From Vibrio sp. FE10 (GTDB lineage: Bacteria; Pseudomonadota; Gammaproteobacteria; Enterobacterales; Vibrionaceae), in assembly GCF_030297155.1 (NCBI RefSeq), contig NZ_AP028067.1, positions 3,720,001-3,784,000 of the forward strand: a stretch of DNA of 64,000 nt. The letters are read 5' to 3'. Position 1 is the first letter of the stretch. Each line of letters starts with the position of its first letter. Shown one piece after another: positions 1 to 10,966 of this stretch. The notes below the pieces were generated by a model. It was not told the DNA's origin and made no database searches. It worked only from the letters and a program-made list of their open reading frames with translations. A program made the position numbers and the translations under genes.

Positions 1-149
1 GTGTCGATTGGAACTTGTTTTGCCGCACTGCGAATACGCTCTTCACTTTGGTTTCCTAGCTCTTTAAGCAATTTACCAAACATGACCTTTTCAGGTGCAT
101 CTTCCATTTGTTCTAAGATGCGCGCCATTTCGTAGGTTGTTAATGACAT
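1..149 (-). CDS. Hypothetical protein, 5' end only (runs off left edge)
   Basis: The first 49 codons of a leftward gene are visible, beginning with ATG at 149 and continuing past base 1 without a stop. The visible residues are rich in Glu, Lys and Met, predict as helical and soluble, and show no signal peptide. I do not recognise the family. The gene lies downstream of, and in the same direction as, the efflux pump gene that ends at 252. The roughly 100 bp between them is AT-rich and could hold a separate promoter. Confidence 0.6.
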   Translation of the reverse strand, partial: MSLTTYEMARILEQMEDAPEKVMFGKLLKELGNQSEERIRSAAKQVPID

Positions 150-251
150 TACAGTATTTTCCGTTGGGGACTAACGTTTCAATGAGTGACAAATATAGCA
201 TGTTTTAAGGTTTCGAAAACCGCCATTTGTATATTTTGTCACCCTTGAGAT

Positions 252-1451
252 TTACGCCTTGGCAAACGTCGTGTGCCACGACTTACCTGCTTTACTCGCA
301 AGCACTAACAATGCTGGAACAATCAGGAACATTTGCAGAGCTATCATCACTTGAGACGTTAAATCAAGACGTTGCATGGTACCAACCAGTAACCCTGAGC
401 CACTCATTTGGAACAAGCCAAGTAGTGCAGCAGCGGTACCCGCACGGTCACCGAAAGGTTCTAGAGCTTTACCTGCAGCAGCACCTAGAATCCAAGCGAA
501 ACCAACTGAAGATAAGAAGATCGGTAACATAAACGCAATCGCGCTTGCATGCTCAGCAAGCACCAGCATAACCACGCCCGCTAAGCCAAGCGTTGAAATA
601 CCAACAACCAATGCTTTGTAAGTACCAAAACGGTCCATGAACTTCGGTGCAGTGAATGCAGCCGTGATGTTGATAACCGCGTTAATACCAAACCAGAAGG
701 TAAACTCGTTCATCGTCAAACCTAGGTTTTCCATCAACACAACAGGTGCTGAGGTAACGTAAGCAAGGATTACTGCCATCGCCATCAAGCACAATGTCGC
801 ATGGAAGATGAATGATGGTGTTTTCAGTACCGACCAGTAACGCTCAAGTTTGAACACCGCGACCTTTTCTGTCGCTGGATTGGACTCTTTCATTTGGAAA
901 AACAAAATGGTTCCAACCACGACAGCGAACACAGCCATAAAGCTGAAGTTCGAGCGCCAGCCAAACTGTTGAGTCAACCAAGCACCAAGAATCGGTGCTA
1001 GTGCAGGAATAAAGCAAATTGCACCATTGAGGTAACTGATCATACGGCCACTTTTCTCAGGGCCAAATAGATCGCGAACCGTCGCAAAGGCTGCCACAGA
1101 AGTCGCACAAGCTCCTAAGCCTTGTAGCAGCCGAGCTATTAGCATCATATCAATCGATTGAGCTGCCCACGCCAAGCAAGCACTCAATGCATAGATACTA
1201 ACACCTCCCAATGCAACGGTTCGACGTCCTAACTTATCAGCCAAAGGGCCTGCAAATAATTGCCCGACACCCATGGCGAATAAAAACCAAGTAATCGTAT
1301 CTTGTGCTAATGCGTGTTCCACGTGAAACGCTGTTGAAATTTGTGGCAGAGCTGGAAGATAAATATCTATAGCCAGAGGGCTAAATAGAACCAGCATTGC
1401 CAATAAAGCAACCTGCAGTTTACTAGGGGTTGGAAGCGCGTTAGAAGGCAC
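252..1451 (-). CDS. MFS drug-resistance transporter, Bcr/CflA type
   Basis: An inner-membrane drug:proton antiporter of the major facilitator superfamily, about 400 residues with about 12 hydrophobic segments. The N-terminal part has the DHA1/Bcr pattern, with Asp-Ile-Tyr-Leu-Pro-Ala-Leu-Pro in helix 1 and the loop motif Gly-Pro-Leu-Ala-Asp-Lys-Leu-Gly-Arg-Arg after helix 2. The open frame extends to 1574, but that would overlap the divergent LysR gene. I chose GTG at 1449-1451 because GGAG lies 6 nt upstream and the protein then has the usual family length. The substrate is unknown. Divergent pairing with the LysR gene suggests control by it. The gene contains a parS-like site. An ATG at 1517 is the alternative start. 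Confidence 0.85.
   Translation of the reverse strand: MPSNALPTPSKLQVALLAMLVLFSPLAIDIYLPALPQISTAFHVEHALAQDTITWFLFAMGVGQLFAGPLADKLGRRTVALGGVSIYALSACLAWAAQSIDMMLIARLLQGLGACATSVAAFATVRDLFGPEKSGRMISYLNGAICFIPALAPILGAWLTQQFGWRSNFSFMAVFAVVVGTILFFQMKESNPATEKVAVFKLERYWSVLKTPSFIFHATLCLMAMAVILAYVTSAPVVLMENLGLTMNEFTFWFGINAVINITAAFTAPKFMDRFGTYKALVVGISTLGLAGVVMLVLAEHASAIAFMLPIFLSSVGFAWILGAAAGKALEPFGDRAGTAAALLGLFQMSGSGLLVGTMQRLDLTSQVMIALQMFLIVPALLVLASKAGKSWHTTFAKA
1315..1330. promoter_or_regulatory. parS-like ParB binding site 1 (inside MFS gene)
   Basis: The 16-mer TGTTCCACGTGAAACG matches the bacterial parS consensus TGTTnCACGTGAAACA at all but the last base. It lies within a coding frame, as many parS sites do. 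Two further sites at 4524 and 8224 form a cluster spanning about 7 kb. Confidence 0.75.
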
Positions 1452-1552
1452 AAGATTCTCCGAATGAGTTAATTTCGGTGCATAATAACCAACTAAAGAT
1501 ATGAACAAAAATGGCATATACTCATTAGCATTATTCCAAATAGGAAACTCAC

Positions 1553-2494
1553 ATGAATATCGAGAAACTATCACGCCTCGACCTCAATCTATTGGTTTGC
1601 TTGCAGGTGCTGATGGAAGAGCTGAGTGTCACTCGCACCGCACACCGATTATGCTTGAGCCAATCGGCTGTGAGTAAGTCGCTAGCCAAGCTTCGTGAGC
1701 AATTTAATGATCCCCTTTTTACGCGAAGTGCTCATGGCCTACGACCAACACCTAAGGCTGTATTTCTCAAGCCTCGATTAGAAACGCTGATCAATCAACT
1801 TGATGTGCTTACCCAACCAGAGACATTCATTCCCAACAACAGCGACCATAGTTTTCACATTGCTGCAGTTGAAAGTGTTTACCCGCTGATTCTTCCCCAC
1901 TTCTTACCAGCAATATTTCGACAAGCGCCTAAGGTCAATATCAACACCCATGCGTGGACCGAACAAACCTTTAAGAAGCTGCAGCTTGGTGAGTTAGATA
2001 TCGGACTCACCGGTAAAGACATCGACATCAACGATGCGCGCTTAACCATGCTACCGCCAGATGACATCTGCGAACAAGAGATCTACCGCGATGCACAGAT
2101 GTGTGTACTAAGACGCAACCACCCTGCTCTGAGCGGTAAATGGGATCTGGAAACCTACCTTGCGCAGCGTCATGTACAAGTAAGGTGTGATGGTAACGAC
2201 CGCTGGCTGCTCGACTACAAACTGGCTGATCTTGGTCATCAGCGAGATATCGCTATTTCTGTTCCAGACTTCAATAGCGCCGCAAGCCTATGTACCTACA
2301 CCGACTTTGTGTTTACCGCACCAAGTCATTTTACTTACCTCGTCGCCAAGCAACTCGACTTAGTGGTTGTGCCTTTACCGATGGAATTCCCACCGATGGC
2401 ATACACTCTGTTTTGGCACCGTGACAGAGAAAATGACCCAGCGTTAACTTGGCTGCGAGATATCATCAAAGAAAAAACTCTGCACCTTAGATAA
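1553..2494 (+). CDS. LysR-family transcriptional regulator
   Basis: A DNA-binding regulator of 313 residues, the usual LysR length. The N-terminal winged helix-turn-helix occupies about residues 8-66, with the typical run Leu-Asp-Leu-Asn-Leu-Leu followed by the Ser-Gln-Ser-Ala-Val-Ser recognition segment. The rest is an effector-binding periplasmic-protein-like domain. The ATG is preceded by GGAAA at suitable spacing. It is divergent from the MFS pump across about 100 bp, an arrangement in which LysR proteins usually control both themselves and the neighbour; this is inference from context. The ligand is unknown. Confidence 0.9.
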   Translation: MNIEKLSRLDLNLLVCLQVLMEELSVTRTAHRLCLSQSAVSKSLAKLREQFNDPLFTRSAHGLRPTPKAVFLKPRLETLINQLDVLTQPETFIPNNSDHSFHIAAVESVYPLILPHFLPAIFRQAPKVNINTHAWTEQTFKKLQLGELDIGLTGKDIDINDARLTMLPPDDICEQEIYRDAQMCVLRRNHPALSGKWDLETYLAQRHVQVRCDGNDRWLLDYKLADLGHQRDIAISVPDFNSAASLCTYTDFVFTAPSHFTYLVAKQLDLVVVPLPMEFPPMAYTLFWHRDRENDPALTWLRDIIKEKTLHLR

Positions 2495-2616
2495 AAATGG
2501 CGTACAGCGTTTGCAGCAAACGAACAAAAGCGCTAGCTTATTGACCTAATAAGTCCCCTCGCATATATATCGACTGTGAGTGTTAACAAGGACCCTAACA
2601 ATAAGGATAAACACAG

Positions 2617-4407
2617 ATGCACAATATCACTGCTGAACGCGTCGCTGCGGTTCGAGCTTGGCTTGAAACAAACAACCTAGATGCCGTTATCATTCCACAT
2701 GAAGACGAATATCTAGGTGAATACGTTCCAGCTCATAACGAGCGACTTCACTGGTTAACAGGTTTCACTGGCTCTGCAGGTGCCGCTGTTATCACTCGTG
2801 AAACTGCTGCTATTTTTGTTGATGGTCGCTACACCGTTCAGGTTCGTAAGCAAGTACCAGCAGAGTTATTTGAGTATCGCCACCTTATTGAAGAACCGGC
2901 TTTAGATTGGATCATCAATTCATTGCCACAAGGCAGTAAGGTTGCATTCGACCCACGCATGCACACCGCAGCTTGGTTGAAAGGCGCACAAGCAAAACTA
3001 GCAGAGAAAGTTGAGCTAACGACACTCTCTTCTAATCCAATTGATGAGCTTTGGTCTGATCGCCCTGAGCCTGTCGTGTCTGATGTTCGCCTAATGGCAA
3101 CAGACGCCGTTGGTCAATCAAGCGAGAGCAAACGCGCTGAGATTGCTGGCTTACTAAAAGCAAAAGGTGCGGACGCCGCTATCCTTACCGAGCTAGACTC
3201 AATCTGTTGGTTGCTTAACATTCGTGGCTTGGACGTATCTCGCCTACCTGTTGTGTTATCCAACGCGATCATCCACGCCGATGAAAGCGTCGACTTCTTC
3301 CTAGACCCGGCTCGTATCCCTGCTGGCTTTGAAGCGCACGTTGGTAATGGTATTCGTGTTTCTCACCCATCAGAGCTTGAAGCGCGCCTTCAGTCTCTAG
3401 AGGGTAACAATGTGTCTGTCGATTCAGGTACAAGCAATGCTTGGTACACGCTTGTTCTACAAAACGCTGGCGCTCACATCATTGAAGCAGCAGACCCATG
3501 TCTCATGCCAAAAGCTGCTAAAAACGCAACTGAGATTGCAGGTATGAAAGCGTGTCACATTCGTGATGGCGTTGCTATGGCGAAGTTTTTGTCTTGGATT
3601 GATGCCGAAGTCGCGCAAGGTAACCTGCACAACGAAGCGGTCTTGGCTGACAAAGTACAGTCATTCCGCGAGCAAGACCCAACGCTGATGGACCTAAGTT
3701 TTGACACGATTTCAGCAGCAGGCGGAAACGCAGCTATGTGTCACTACAACCATGAGAATCAACCTGAACCCGGTCAACTAGAACTGAATACTCTGTACCT
3801 AGTCGATTCAGGTGGCCAGTATCTAGATGGTACAACCGACATCACTCGTACTATCGCGATTGGCCAACCAAGCGACGAAATGATTCAGCAGTTCACGTTA
3901 GCGCTTAAAGGTCACATCGGCATCGCACGAGCTCGTTTCCCACAAGGCACTCGTGGTTTCCAACTGGATATCCTAGCGCGTCAGCACCTTTGGGCAGAAG
4001 GCTTCGATTACGACCACGGTACTGGCCACGGTGTTGGTCATTTCCTAAGTGTTCATGAAGGACCGCAAAGCATCTCTAAGAAGCTAATCGACGTACCTCT
4101 TGTTGAAGGTATGGTGTTATCAAACGAGCCGGGTTACTACCGTGCTGATGAATTTGGTATCCGTATCGAGAACCTAGAACTGGTTGTTGAACTTCCAACT
4201 CAAGGTGATTTCTCAGTACTAACGTTCGAATCGCTAACACGTTGTCCTATCGATAAGCGCAACATCAATGTTGATTTACTAACACGACCTGAACTGGCGT
4301 GGCTGAACGACTACCATCAGAAAGTATGGAACGATGTTAGCCCATTAGTTGAAGGTGATACGCTGGAATGGCTACGCCAATCAACGGCGCCATTAGCTCA
4401 CGCATAA
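2617..4407 (+). CDS. Aminopeptidase P family (Xaa-Pro) peptidase, M24B
   Basis: A cytoplasmic dimetal peptidase that removes an N-terminal residue preceding proline. At 596 residues it has the long three-domain layout: two creatinase-like N-terminal domains (about 1-310), the M24 pita-bread catalytic domain (about 315-530) and a short C-terminal extension. Metal-ligand segments are visible: Asp in Leu-Val-Asp-Ser-Gly-Gly, Asp in Gly-Thr-Thr-Asp-Ile-Thr-Arg-Thr, His in Gly-Thr-Gly-His-Gly-Val-Gly-His, Glu in Ser-Asn-Glu-Pro-Gly-Tyr-Tyr and Glu in Ile-Arg-Ile-Glu-Asn. AAGGA precedes the ATG. It appears to be a single-gene unit closed by the hairpin at 4477. It belongs to the longer form and is not a direct match to E. 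coli PepP in length. Confidence 0.92.
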   Translation: MHNITAERVAAVRAWLETNNLDAVIIPHEDEYLGEYVPAHNERLHWLTGFTGSAGAAVITRETAAIFVDGRYTVQVRKQVPAELFEYRHLIEEPALDWIINSLPQGSKVAFDPRMHTAAWLKGAQAKLAEKVELTTLSSNPIDELWSDRPEPVVSDVRLMATDAVGQSSESKRAEIAGLLKAKGADAAILTELDSICWLLNIRGLDVSRLPVVLSNAIIHADESVDFFLDPARIPAGFEAHVGNGIRVSHPSELEARLQSLEGNNVSVDSGTSNAWYTLVLQNAGAHIIEAADPCLMPKAAKNATEIAGMKACHIRDGVAMAKFLSWIDAEVAQGNLHNEAVLADKVQSFREQDPTLMDLSFDTISAAGGNAAMCHYNHENQPEPGQLELNTLYLVDSGGQYLDGTTDITRTIAIGQPSDEMIQQFTLALKGHIGIARARFPQGTRGFQLDILARQHLWAEGFDYDHGTGHGVGHFLSVHEGPQSISKKLIDVPLVEGMVLSNEPGYYRADEFGIRIENLELVVELPTQGDFSVLTFESLTRCPIDKRNINVDLLTRPELAWLNDYHQKVWNDVSPLVEGDTLEWLRQSTAPLAHA

Positions 4408-4476
4408 TGCTTCGTTAAGCTATTAACTGAACCAAAACGAGCCTGCTAGGTTAATAAGTTAAATAGCAAATAGCAA

Positions 4477-4504
4477 AACGGCTACCCAAAGGTAGCCGTT
4501 TTTA
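4477..4504 (+). terminator. Rho-independent terminator after aminopeptidase P
   Basis: A 10-bp perfect stem, AACGGCTACC / GGTAGCCGTT, with a CAAA loop is followed by a T-run. The flanking A-rich side means it may also stop leftward transcripts arriving from thiH. Confidence 0.9.
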
Positions 4505-4523
4505 TTTGCCTGTATCATTAAGA

Positions 4524-4539
4524 TGTTTCACGTGGAACA
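4524..4539. promoter_or_regulatory. parS ParB binding site 2 (intergenic)
   Basis: TGTTTCACGTGGAACA, read on the other strand as TGTTCCACGTGAAACA, is an exact match to the parS consensus. It sits in the 150-bp gap between the convergent aminopeptidase and thiH genes, just beyond the terminator hairpin. Confidence 0.85.
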
Positions 4540-4554
4540 TAAACCAAACATTGA

Positions 4555-5682
4555 TTAACCAGAATAGGCACTGTGCCAATCACGCCATACTGGGTCGAAC
4601 CCTCGCTGTCGGATCATCGACTCAACATCGGCTGCACTTCTCTCATCGCTAATCTCAAACTGCTCGAGTTCTTCTTCACCGGAAGCATAACCACCAGGCT
4701 GGGTTTTAGAAGCGGCAGACATACTCGTGATCCCTAATGGCAGCACGTTGTCACGGAAGGTTGCCGACTCACGAGTAGATAGAGACAACTCGACCTCAGG
4801 ATTCAAGAGTCGATATGCGCAGATAAGCTGAACCAACTGTTTATCGTTCATAACCGACTTAGGCTGTAAGCCTCCACTAGACTCCCCACCTTCACACGGG
4901 CGAAGACGTGGGAATGAAATCGAGTAACGTGTCTGCCAATAAGTACGCTCTAGGTAATCTAAATGAGCAGCAACAAAGAAGCAGTCGGTTCGCCAATCTT
5001 CCAAGCCAATCAAAGCACCTATACCTATCTTATCGATCCCCGCCTTTGCTAGGCGATCGGGGGTTTCAAGACGATACTCAAAATCCATTTTATTGCCACG
5101 TAGATGATGCTCAGCGTAGGTCCTTGGTTGATAGGTCTCTTGATAAACCATCACCGCATCTAAACCGAGAGTTTTAAGTTCGGCGTAATCTTGTTGATCA
5201 AGTGGCTGCACTTCCATCGCAAGGTAGTTGAATTGCTTTTTGATATTCGGCAGCACCTGTCGAAAGTAATTCATCCCGACCTTAGTTTCATGTTCACCGG
5301 TGACCAACAAAACGCTATCAAACTTCATCTTTTTGATCGCCGCACTTTCGGCATCGATTTCATCCAAAGTAAGCGTGCGGCGCTTGATACGGTTTTCCAT
5401 TGAAAAACCACAATACGTGCACGCGTTAGCGCACAGGTTAGATAGATACAAAGGAATATAAAGCGACATCGTATTGCCAAACCGCTTGCGAGTTAGTGCC
5501 AACGATTGTTGTGCCATCTGCTCTAAGTAAGGTTCTGCCGCTGGAGAGATCAGCGCCTTAAAGTCTTCTAAGTCGCGTTTGGGTTTACTCAGAGCGCGCT
5601 CAACATCCGCTGCCGTTTTACTGAAGATAGACATACCAATGTCATCCCAGTTGAGCTGTTTAAATCGATCAACAAACGTCAT
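4555..5682 (-). CDS. thiH: 2-iminoacetate synthase ThiH
   Basis: A radical-SAM enzyme that cleaves tyrosine to dehydroglycine (2-iminoacetate) and p-cresol, supplying the C-N unit for the thiazole ring of thiamine. At 375 residues it is full length. The [4Fe-4S] cluster cysteines are C84, C88 and C91 (CxxxCxxC). It is the last gene of the thiCEFSGH operon, 7 nt after thiG. Use of ThiH rather than glycine oxidase ThiO indicates the tyrosine-dependent route. Confidence 0.97.
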   Translation of the reverse strand: MTFVDRFKQLNWDDIGMSIFSKTAADVERALSKPKRDLEDFKALISPAAEPYLEQMAQQSLALTRKRFGNTMSLYIPLYLSNLCANACTYCGFSMENRIKRRTLTLDEIDAESAAIKKMKFDSVLLVTGEHETKVGMNYFRQVLPNIKKQFNYLAMEVQPLDQQDYAELKTLGLDAVMVYQETYQPRTYAEHHLRGNKMDFEYRLETPDRLAKAGIDKIGIGALIGLEDWRTDCFFVAAHLDYLERTYWQTRYSISFPRLRPCEGGESSGGLQPKSVMNDKQLVQLICAYRLLNPEVELSLSTRESATFRDNVLPLGITSMSAASKTQPGGYASGEEELEQFEISDERSAADVESMIRQRGFDPVWRDWHSAYSG

Positions 5683-5689
5683 AACAATA

Positions 5690-6454
5690 CTACTCGTCTA
5701 GGAATGAAGTTAGCGGGCTCGAAGCAACCGCGTGAGATACTTTTCCTGCAAGTCCAGCAAGGTAAGCCATTCGACCCGCTTCAACTGCCAGCTTAAAGGC
5801 AATCGCCATATCAACGGGTTGTTGGGAAGCCGCAATCGCCGTATTCACTAACACAGCGTCTGCGCCCATTTCCATTGCACGAGCAGCATGAGATGGCGCA
5901 CCAATGCCCGCATCAACAATCACAGGGACATTCGCTTGGTCGATAATGATCTCTAAGAAGTCTGCAGACGCAATACCCTTATTTGAACCAATCGGCGCAC
6001 CCAACGGCATAACTGCAGCACAACCCACCTCTTCCAAGCGCTTACACAAAACCGGGTCGGCGTGGCAATAAGGCAACACAACAAAGCCATCTTTGACCAG
6101 TTGCTCAGCAGCTTTAAGCGTTTCAATTGGGTCCGGCATCAAGTACTTTGGATCTGGGTGGATTTCTAGTTTAAGCCAGTTTGTACCCAGTGCTTCACGA
6201 GCCAAATGCGCAGCAAAGATGGCGTCTTTTGCGTTCTTCGCACCAGAGGTATTCGGCAGTAAGTTCACGCCAGCATCCATGATCGGTTGTAGGATATCGT
6301 CTTGCTCAGAGCGAATATCGACTCTCTTCAGCGCCATGGTTGCCAATTGCGAACCTGAAGCCTCGATAGCACTCGCCATCAAATGCTTGTTAGCGAACTT
6401 GCCAGTTCCAGTAAAGAGTCGAGATTGAAACGTTTTATCAGCGATAGTTAACAT
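5690..6454 (-). CDS. thiG: Thiazole synthase ThiG
   Basis: A cytoplasmic TIM-barrel enzyme that condenses 1-deoxyxylulose-5-phosphate, dehydroglycine and the ThiS thiocarboxylate sulfur into thiazole phosphate. It is 254 residues, normal for the family. The expected Schiff-base lysine is K95 in Leu-Lys-Leu-Glu-Ile-His-Pro-Asp, and the phosphate-binding glycine segments lie near Val-Asp-Ala-Gly-Ile-Gly. It starts 2 nt after thiS and is presumably translationally coupled. ThiG works in complex with ThiH. Confidence 0.97.
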   Translation of the reverse strand: MLTIADKTFQSRLFTGTGKFANKHLMASAIEASGSQLATMALKRVDIRSEQDDILQPIMDAGVNLLPNTSGAKNAKDAIFAAHLAREALGTNWLKLEIHPDPKYLMPDPIETLKAAEQLVKDGFVVLPYCHADPVLCKRLEEVGCAAVMPLGAPIGSNKGIASADFLEIIIDQANVPVIVDAGIGAPSHAARAMEMGADAVLVNTAIAASQQPVDMAIAFKLAVEAGRMAYLAGLAGKVSHAVASSPLTSFLDE

Positions 6455-6456
6455 GG

Positions 6457-6666
6457 TTAGCCTCCTGCAATGGCTTGGAAAAGAGATATAGCGTCGCCTT
6501 CATTAACGACCGTTTGTTGCCACTGGCTACGCGGGACAACCGCATTGTTGATTGCAAATACACAACCTAGATCAGGTAGTGATAGAGCTTGGATAATGTC
6601 CGCTAGAGACGAAGAGTGCGCTACCTGTTCTGGTTGTTCGTTTATCGAGATGGTTATATGGCTCAT
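6457..6666 (-). CDS. thiS: Sulfur carrier protein ThiS
   Basis: A 69-residue ubiquitin-fold sulfur carrier. It ends in the required Gly-Gly, which ThiF adenylates and which then becomes a thiocarboxylate donating sulfur to ThiG. The start overlaps the end of thiF by 4 nt (ATGA type), so the two are likely translated together. Confidence 0.96.
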   Translation of the reverse strand: MSHITISINEQPEQVAHSSSLADIIQALSLPDLGCVFAINNAVVPRSQWQQTVVNEGDAISLFQAIAGG

Positions 6667-7445
6667 TGGATTTCTTCTTCTAAATGCTTAACTACCGACG
6701 CAGTGCACACGGGACATTCACTATCTTGAGTAACCATAAGGTTTTGCCAATTCATCGTTTGGCCATCAAACAGTTTGAGTTGATGTGTTGCGACCTGAAA
6801 CTCACCACGAGTTAGACGTTGAATAGCAGCAAGAGCTTGGAGGTTACCTATGGTGCCAACAACTGGGCCTATGATGCCGCTATCGCTACAACGAGTCGTT
6901 TGTGGATGATGACTGAACGGGAACAAACAGTGATAGCACCCTTTCTGATTCTGATAATCAAATACAATAAACTGGCCTTTCCAGCCGATTGCAGAACCCG
7001 AAATCAAAGGGGTCTTCGTGCTGAAACATGCTTGGTTAACCTGCTGGCGTGACTCGAAGTTGTCAGTACAATCCAACACTAAGTCAGCTAGCATCACTTC
7101 AAGTTCAAGCTGACTTTCACTCATTCGTTGATTGATAGTTCTTACTTGGCTGCGACCATTGAGTTCACTCAATTGTTGCTTGAGAGCTTCAACCTTAGGA
7201 AAACCTAACTGACTTTCCCTGAACGCGACCTGTCGTTGCAGGTTCGATGAATCTACACAATCATCATCGACCAGCACGATCTTTCCAACACCAGAAGCTG
7301 CGAGGTAAAGAGCCGCAGCATTACCTAAGCCACCACAACCAATCAGCAGCACATGACTATTTAGTAGGTTACGTTGCCCTTGTTCACCCACTTCAGGTAA
7401 CGCAATTTGTCGTTGATAACGAATAAATTCAAAGTCACTCAGCAT
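6663..7445 (-). CDS. thiF: ThiS adenylyltransferase ThiF
   Basis: An E1-like enzyme that adenylates the C-terminus of ThiS. At 260 residues it has the nucleotide-binding Gly-Cys-Gly-Gly-Leu-Gly at 36-41, followed by the strand ending in Val-Asp-Asp-Asp. Zinc cysteine pairs occur as Cys-Tyr-His-Cys and Cys-Pro-Val-Cys in the C-terminal half. It overlaps thiE by 11 nt upstream and thiS by 4 nt downstream. A GGAG ribosome binding site lies within the thiE end. Confidence 0.95.
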   Translation of the reverse strand: MLSDFEFIRYQRQIALPEVGEQGQRNLLNSHVLLIGCGGLGNAAALYLAASGVGKIVLVDDDCVDSSNLQRQVAFRESQLGFPKVEALKQQLSELNGRSQVRTINQRMSESQLELEVMLADLVLDCTDNFESRQQVNQACFSTKTPLISGSAIGWKGQFIVFDYQNQKGCYHCLFPFSHHPQTTRCSDSGIIGPVVGTIGNLQALAAIQRLTRGEFQVATHQLKLFDGQTMNWQNLMVTQDSECPVCTASVVKHLEEEIQ

Positions 7446-8726
7446 AGCTAGGCTCCTGCATAACCTCTTCTTTGATAATTGGAGATTTAGGGGTCATCAG
7501 TTTTTCGAAAAATTCGATCACTTTCTGTGGGTCTTCCGCCAATGTAATCGCGCGTACCACCGCTAAGCTCGATACACCACAATCCCAAACCTGCGCAGCT
7601 GTCGATTGGTCAATACCGCCAATAGCAACCGTCGGATAACCGGTGAGTTGTTCTGTGTATGGGATAGTATCAATCAGCTGTTGATACAGAGATAAGCGAA
7701 CTAAACCCTGAGGCTTCGATGGCATCTGTTTAGTTGTTGTTGGGAAGATGTGCCCCAGCGCAATATAGCTTGGGTTGATTTGAACAATGCGCAGCAACTC
7801 GTAATAGCCATGAGTCGAGAGACCGATCTTTATACCCGCTTGGCTCAACTGTGAGAGGTTTGATTCTTCAATATCCTCTTGCCCTAAATGAACACCAAAA
7901 GCACCATACTTGAGTGCAAGTTGCCAATAATCATTGATAAAAACCTGAGCGTTATGCTCTCGACCAAGCTCGATTGATCGTTCGATTTGTTGTTCTAAGT
8001 CCGCTTGCTGCGGGTTTTTAATACGTAGCTGAACAGTGTTGATGCCAAGCTTGAGCAACCTTTCGATCCACTCAACATCATCAACCACTGGGTATAGCCC
8101 TAGGCTATTCTTACTCAACTCAGGGAACGAAAGTGATGTTCCTTGATGCGCCCAACCAACACTAATATCCAGTCGCTCATCTTCCAGAACTGGAATTGGA
8201 AAGTTTTGGTAATGTGCTGGCCATGTTCCACGTGAAACATTCGATGCTGCGCGAGCTAAAACCAGTGCGTCTTCTAATGGGAATTCCAGCGCCAACAAAG
8301 TAAGTAACCAAGCAAAGTGGCCGCGATTATCCAACTCCCGATGAGCTGTAGTTTCACTCTTGATAGCACGATTAGCATCTAGGTGTGACCAGATATCCAG
8401 TACAACTGAATCATCTGAGACACCGATATAGATGATATTCGGAGTTTGTATAAAGGCGTCACAAACGTCAGTTAGCGCGACTGAATTACTGTAATCAACA
8501 ACATGGTTCAATTCCGCTAGCTGACTCTCCGCCAATGAATCAACATCATGGGCAAAGCCAATAGATAACGCCTGCTGAGCATCAACGATAGAGAAGTATT
8601 GAGTTGAACTTACGCCCAACTCAACTGCATCGGTTGCTAAGCCTTGTCGCTTAGCAACCAATAGACAGTTCTGCACCTCTCCCGTTAACTCAATATTTTG
8701 AGATGGGATGAGTATCTTCACTGTCA

Positions 8727-8727
<1 letters not shown>
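7435..8727 (-). CDS. thiE: Thiamine-phosphate synthase ThiE with long N-terminal extension
   Basis: Joins hydroxymethylpyrimidine diphosphate and thiazole phosphate into thiamine phosphate. The catalytic TIM-barrel begins near residue 209 (Gly-Leu-Tyr-Pro-Val-Val-Asp) and contains Gln-Leu-Arg-Ile-Lys, the Phe-Ile-Asn-Asp-Tyr segment, Gly-Val-His-Leu-Gly-Gln-Glu-Asp and the Thr-Thr-Thr-Lys-Gln phosphate loop. A single-domain ThiE is about 210 residues, and this one is 430. The first ~205 residues have no motif I can name; the stretch around 150-180 faintly resembles the C-terminal part of HMP-phosphate kinases, which is weak inference. The stop of thiC and the start overlap as TAATG. It contains a parS site. 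Confidence 0.93.
8224..8239. promoter_or_regulatory. parS ParB binding site 3 (inside thiE)
   Basis: TGTTCCACGTGAAACA is an exact match to the parS consensus. It lies in the part of thiE encoding the non-catalytic N-terminal extension. It is 3.7 kb from site 2. Confidence 0.88.
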
Positions 8728-10694
<1,967 letters not shown>

Positions 10695-10817
10695 TTAGCC
10701 ATTATCTATAGGGATAAAAATGCTTGACGGATTAGATGCTACAAGAGGGATCACGGTAAGAAATACAGTTGTGATCTGGAGATAGATCTCTAGAAGGATT
10801 CTAGTTAGATATCTACT

Positions 10818-10903
10818 CTTGTTCCCTTCGCAGGTATTAGCCTGATCAGGTTCAACGGATCCCGAGTTAACGGTCTCAGCCATATGGCACTCCGACAAGT
10901 TCG
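10818..10903 (-). ncRNA. TPP riboswitch (THI element) upstream of thiC
   Basis: Read on the minus strand, the element contains the conserved blocks in order: GGAGTGCC, GGCTGAGA, TTGAACCTGATC, GGCTAATACCTGCG and AGGGAAC. These are the pyrimidine-sensing and pyrophosphate-sensing arms of the TPP aptamer. It precedes thiC in the same direction. The expression platform between 10680 and 10815 was not resolved; sequestration of the ribosome binding site or early termination are both possible. Confidence 0.96.
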
Positions 10904-10907
10904 ATCG

Positions 10908-10936
10908 AGTATATAAAAACGGCTTGGATAAACCAA
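10908..10936 (-). promoter_or_regulatory. Predicted thi operon promoter
   Basis: On the minus strand, TTGGTT (10931-10936) and TATACT (10908-10913) are separated by 17 bp and would start transcription a few bases before the riboswitch. The -35 hexamer lies within the stem of the crcB terminator, so the two signals overlap. The -35 is a weak match. Confidence 0.5.
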
Positions 10937-10941
10937 GCCGA
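10914..10941 (-). terminator. Rho-independent terminator after crcB
   Basis: On the minus strand, CGGCTTGG, TTTAT and CCAAGCCG are followed by TTTTTAT. It lies 26 bp downstream of the crcB stop and separates crcB from the thi operon. Confidence 0.88.
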
Positions 10942-10966
10942 GTTGTTAACAAATCGTAAGAAAGTT

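Noticed and set aside
1452..1574. N-terminal extension of the MFS transporter up to 1574
   Set aside because: It would overlap the LysR start, adds residues atypical for the family, and a GTG with a good ribosome binding site exists at 1451.
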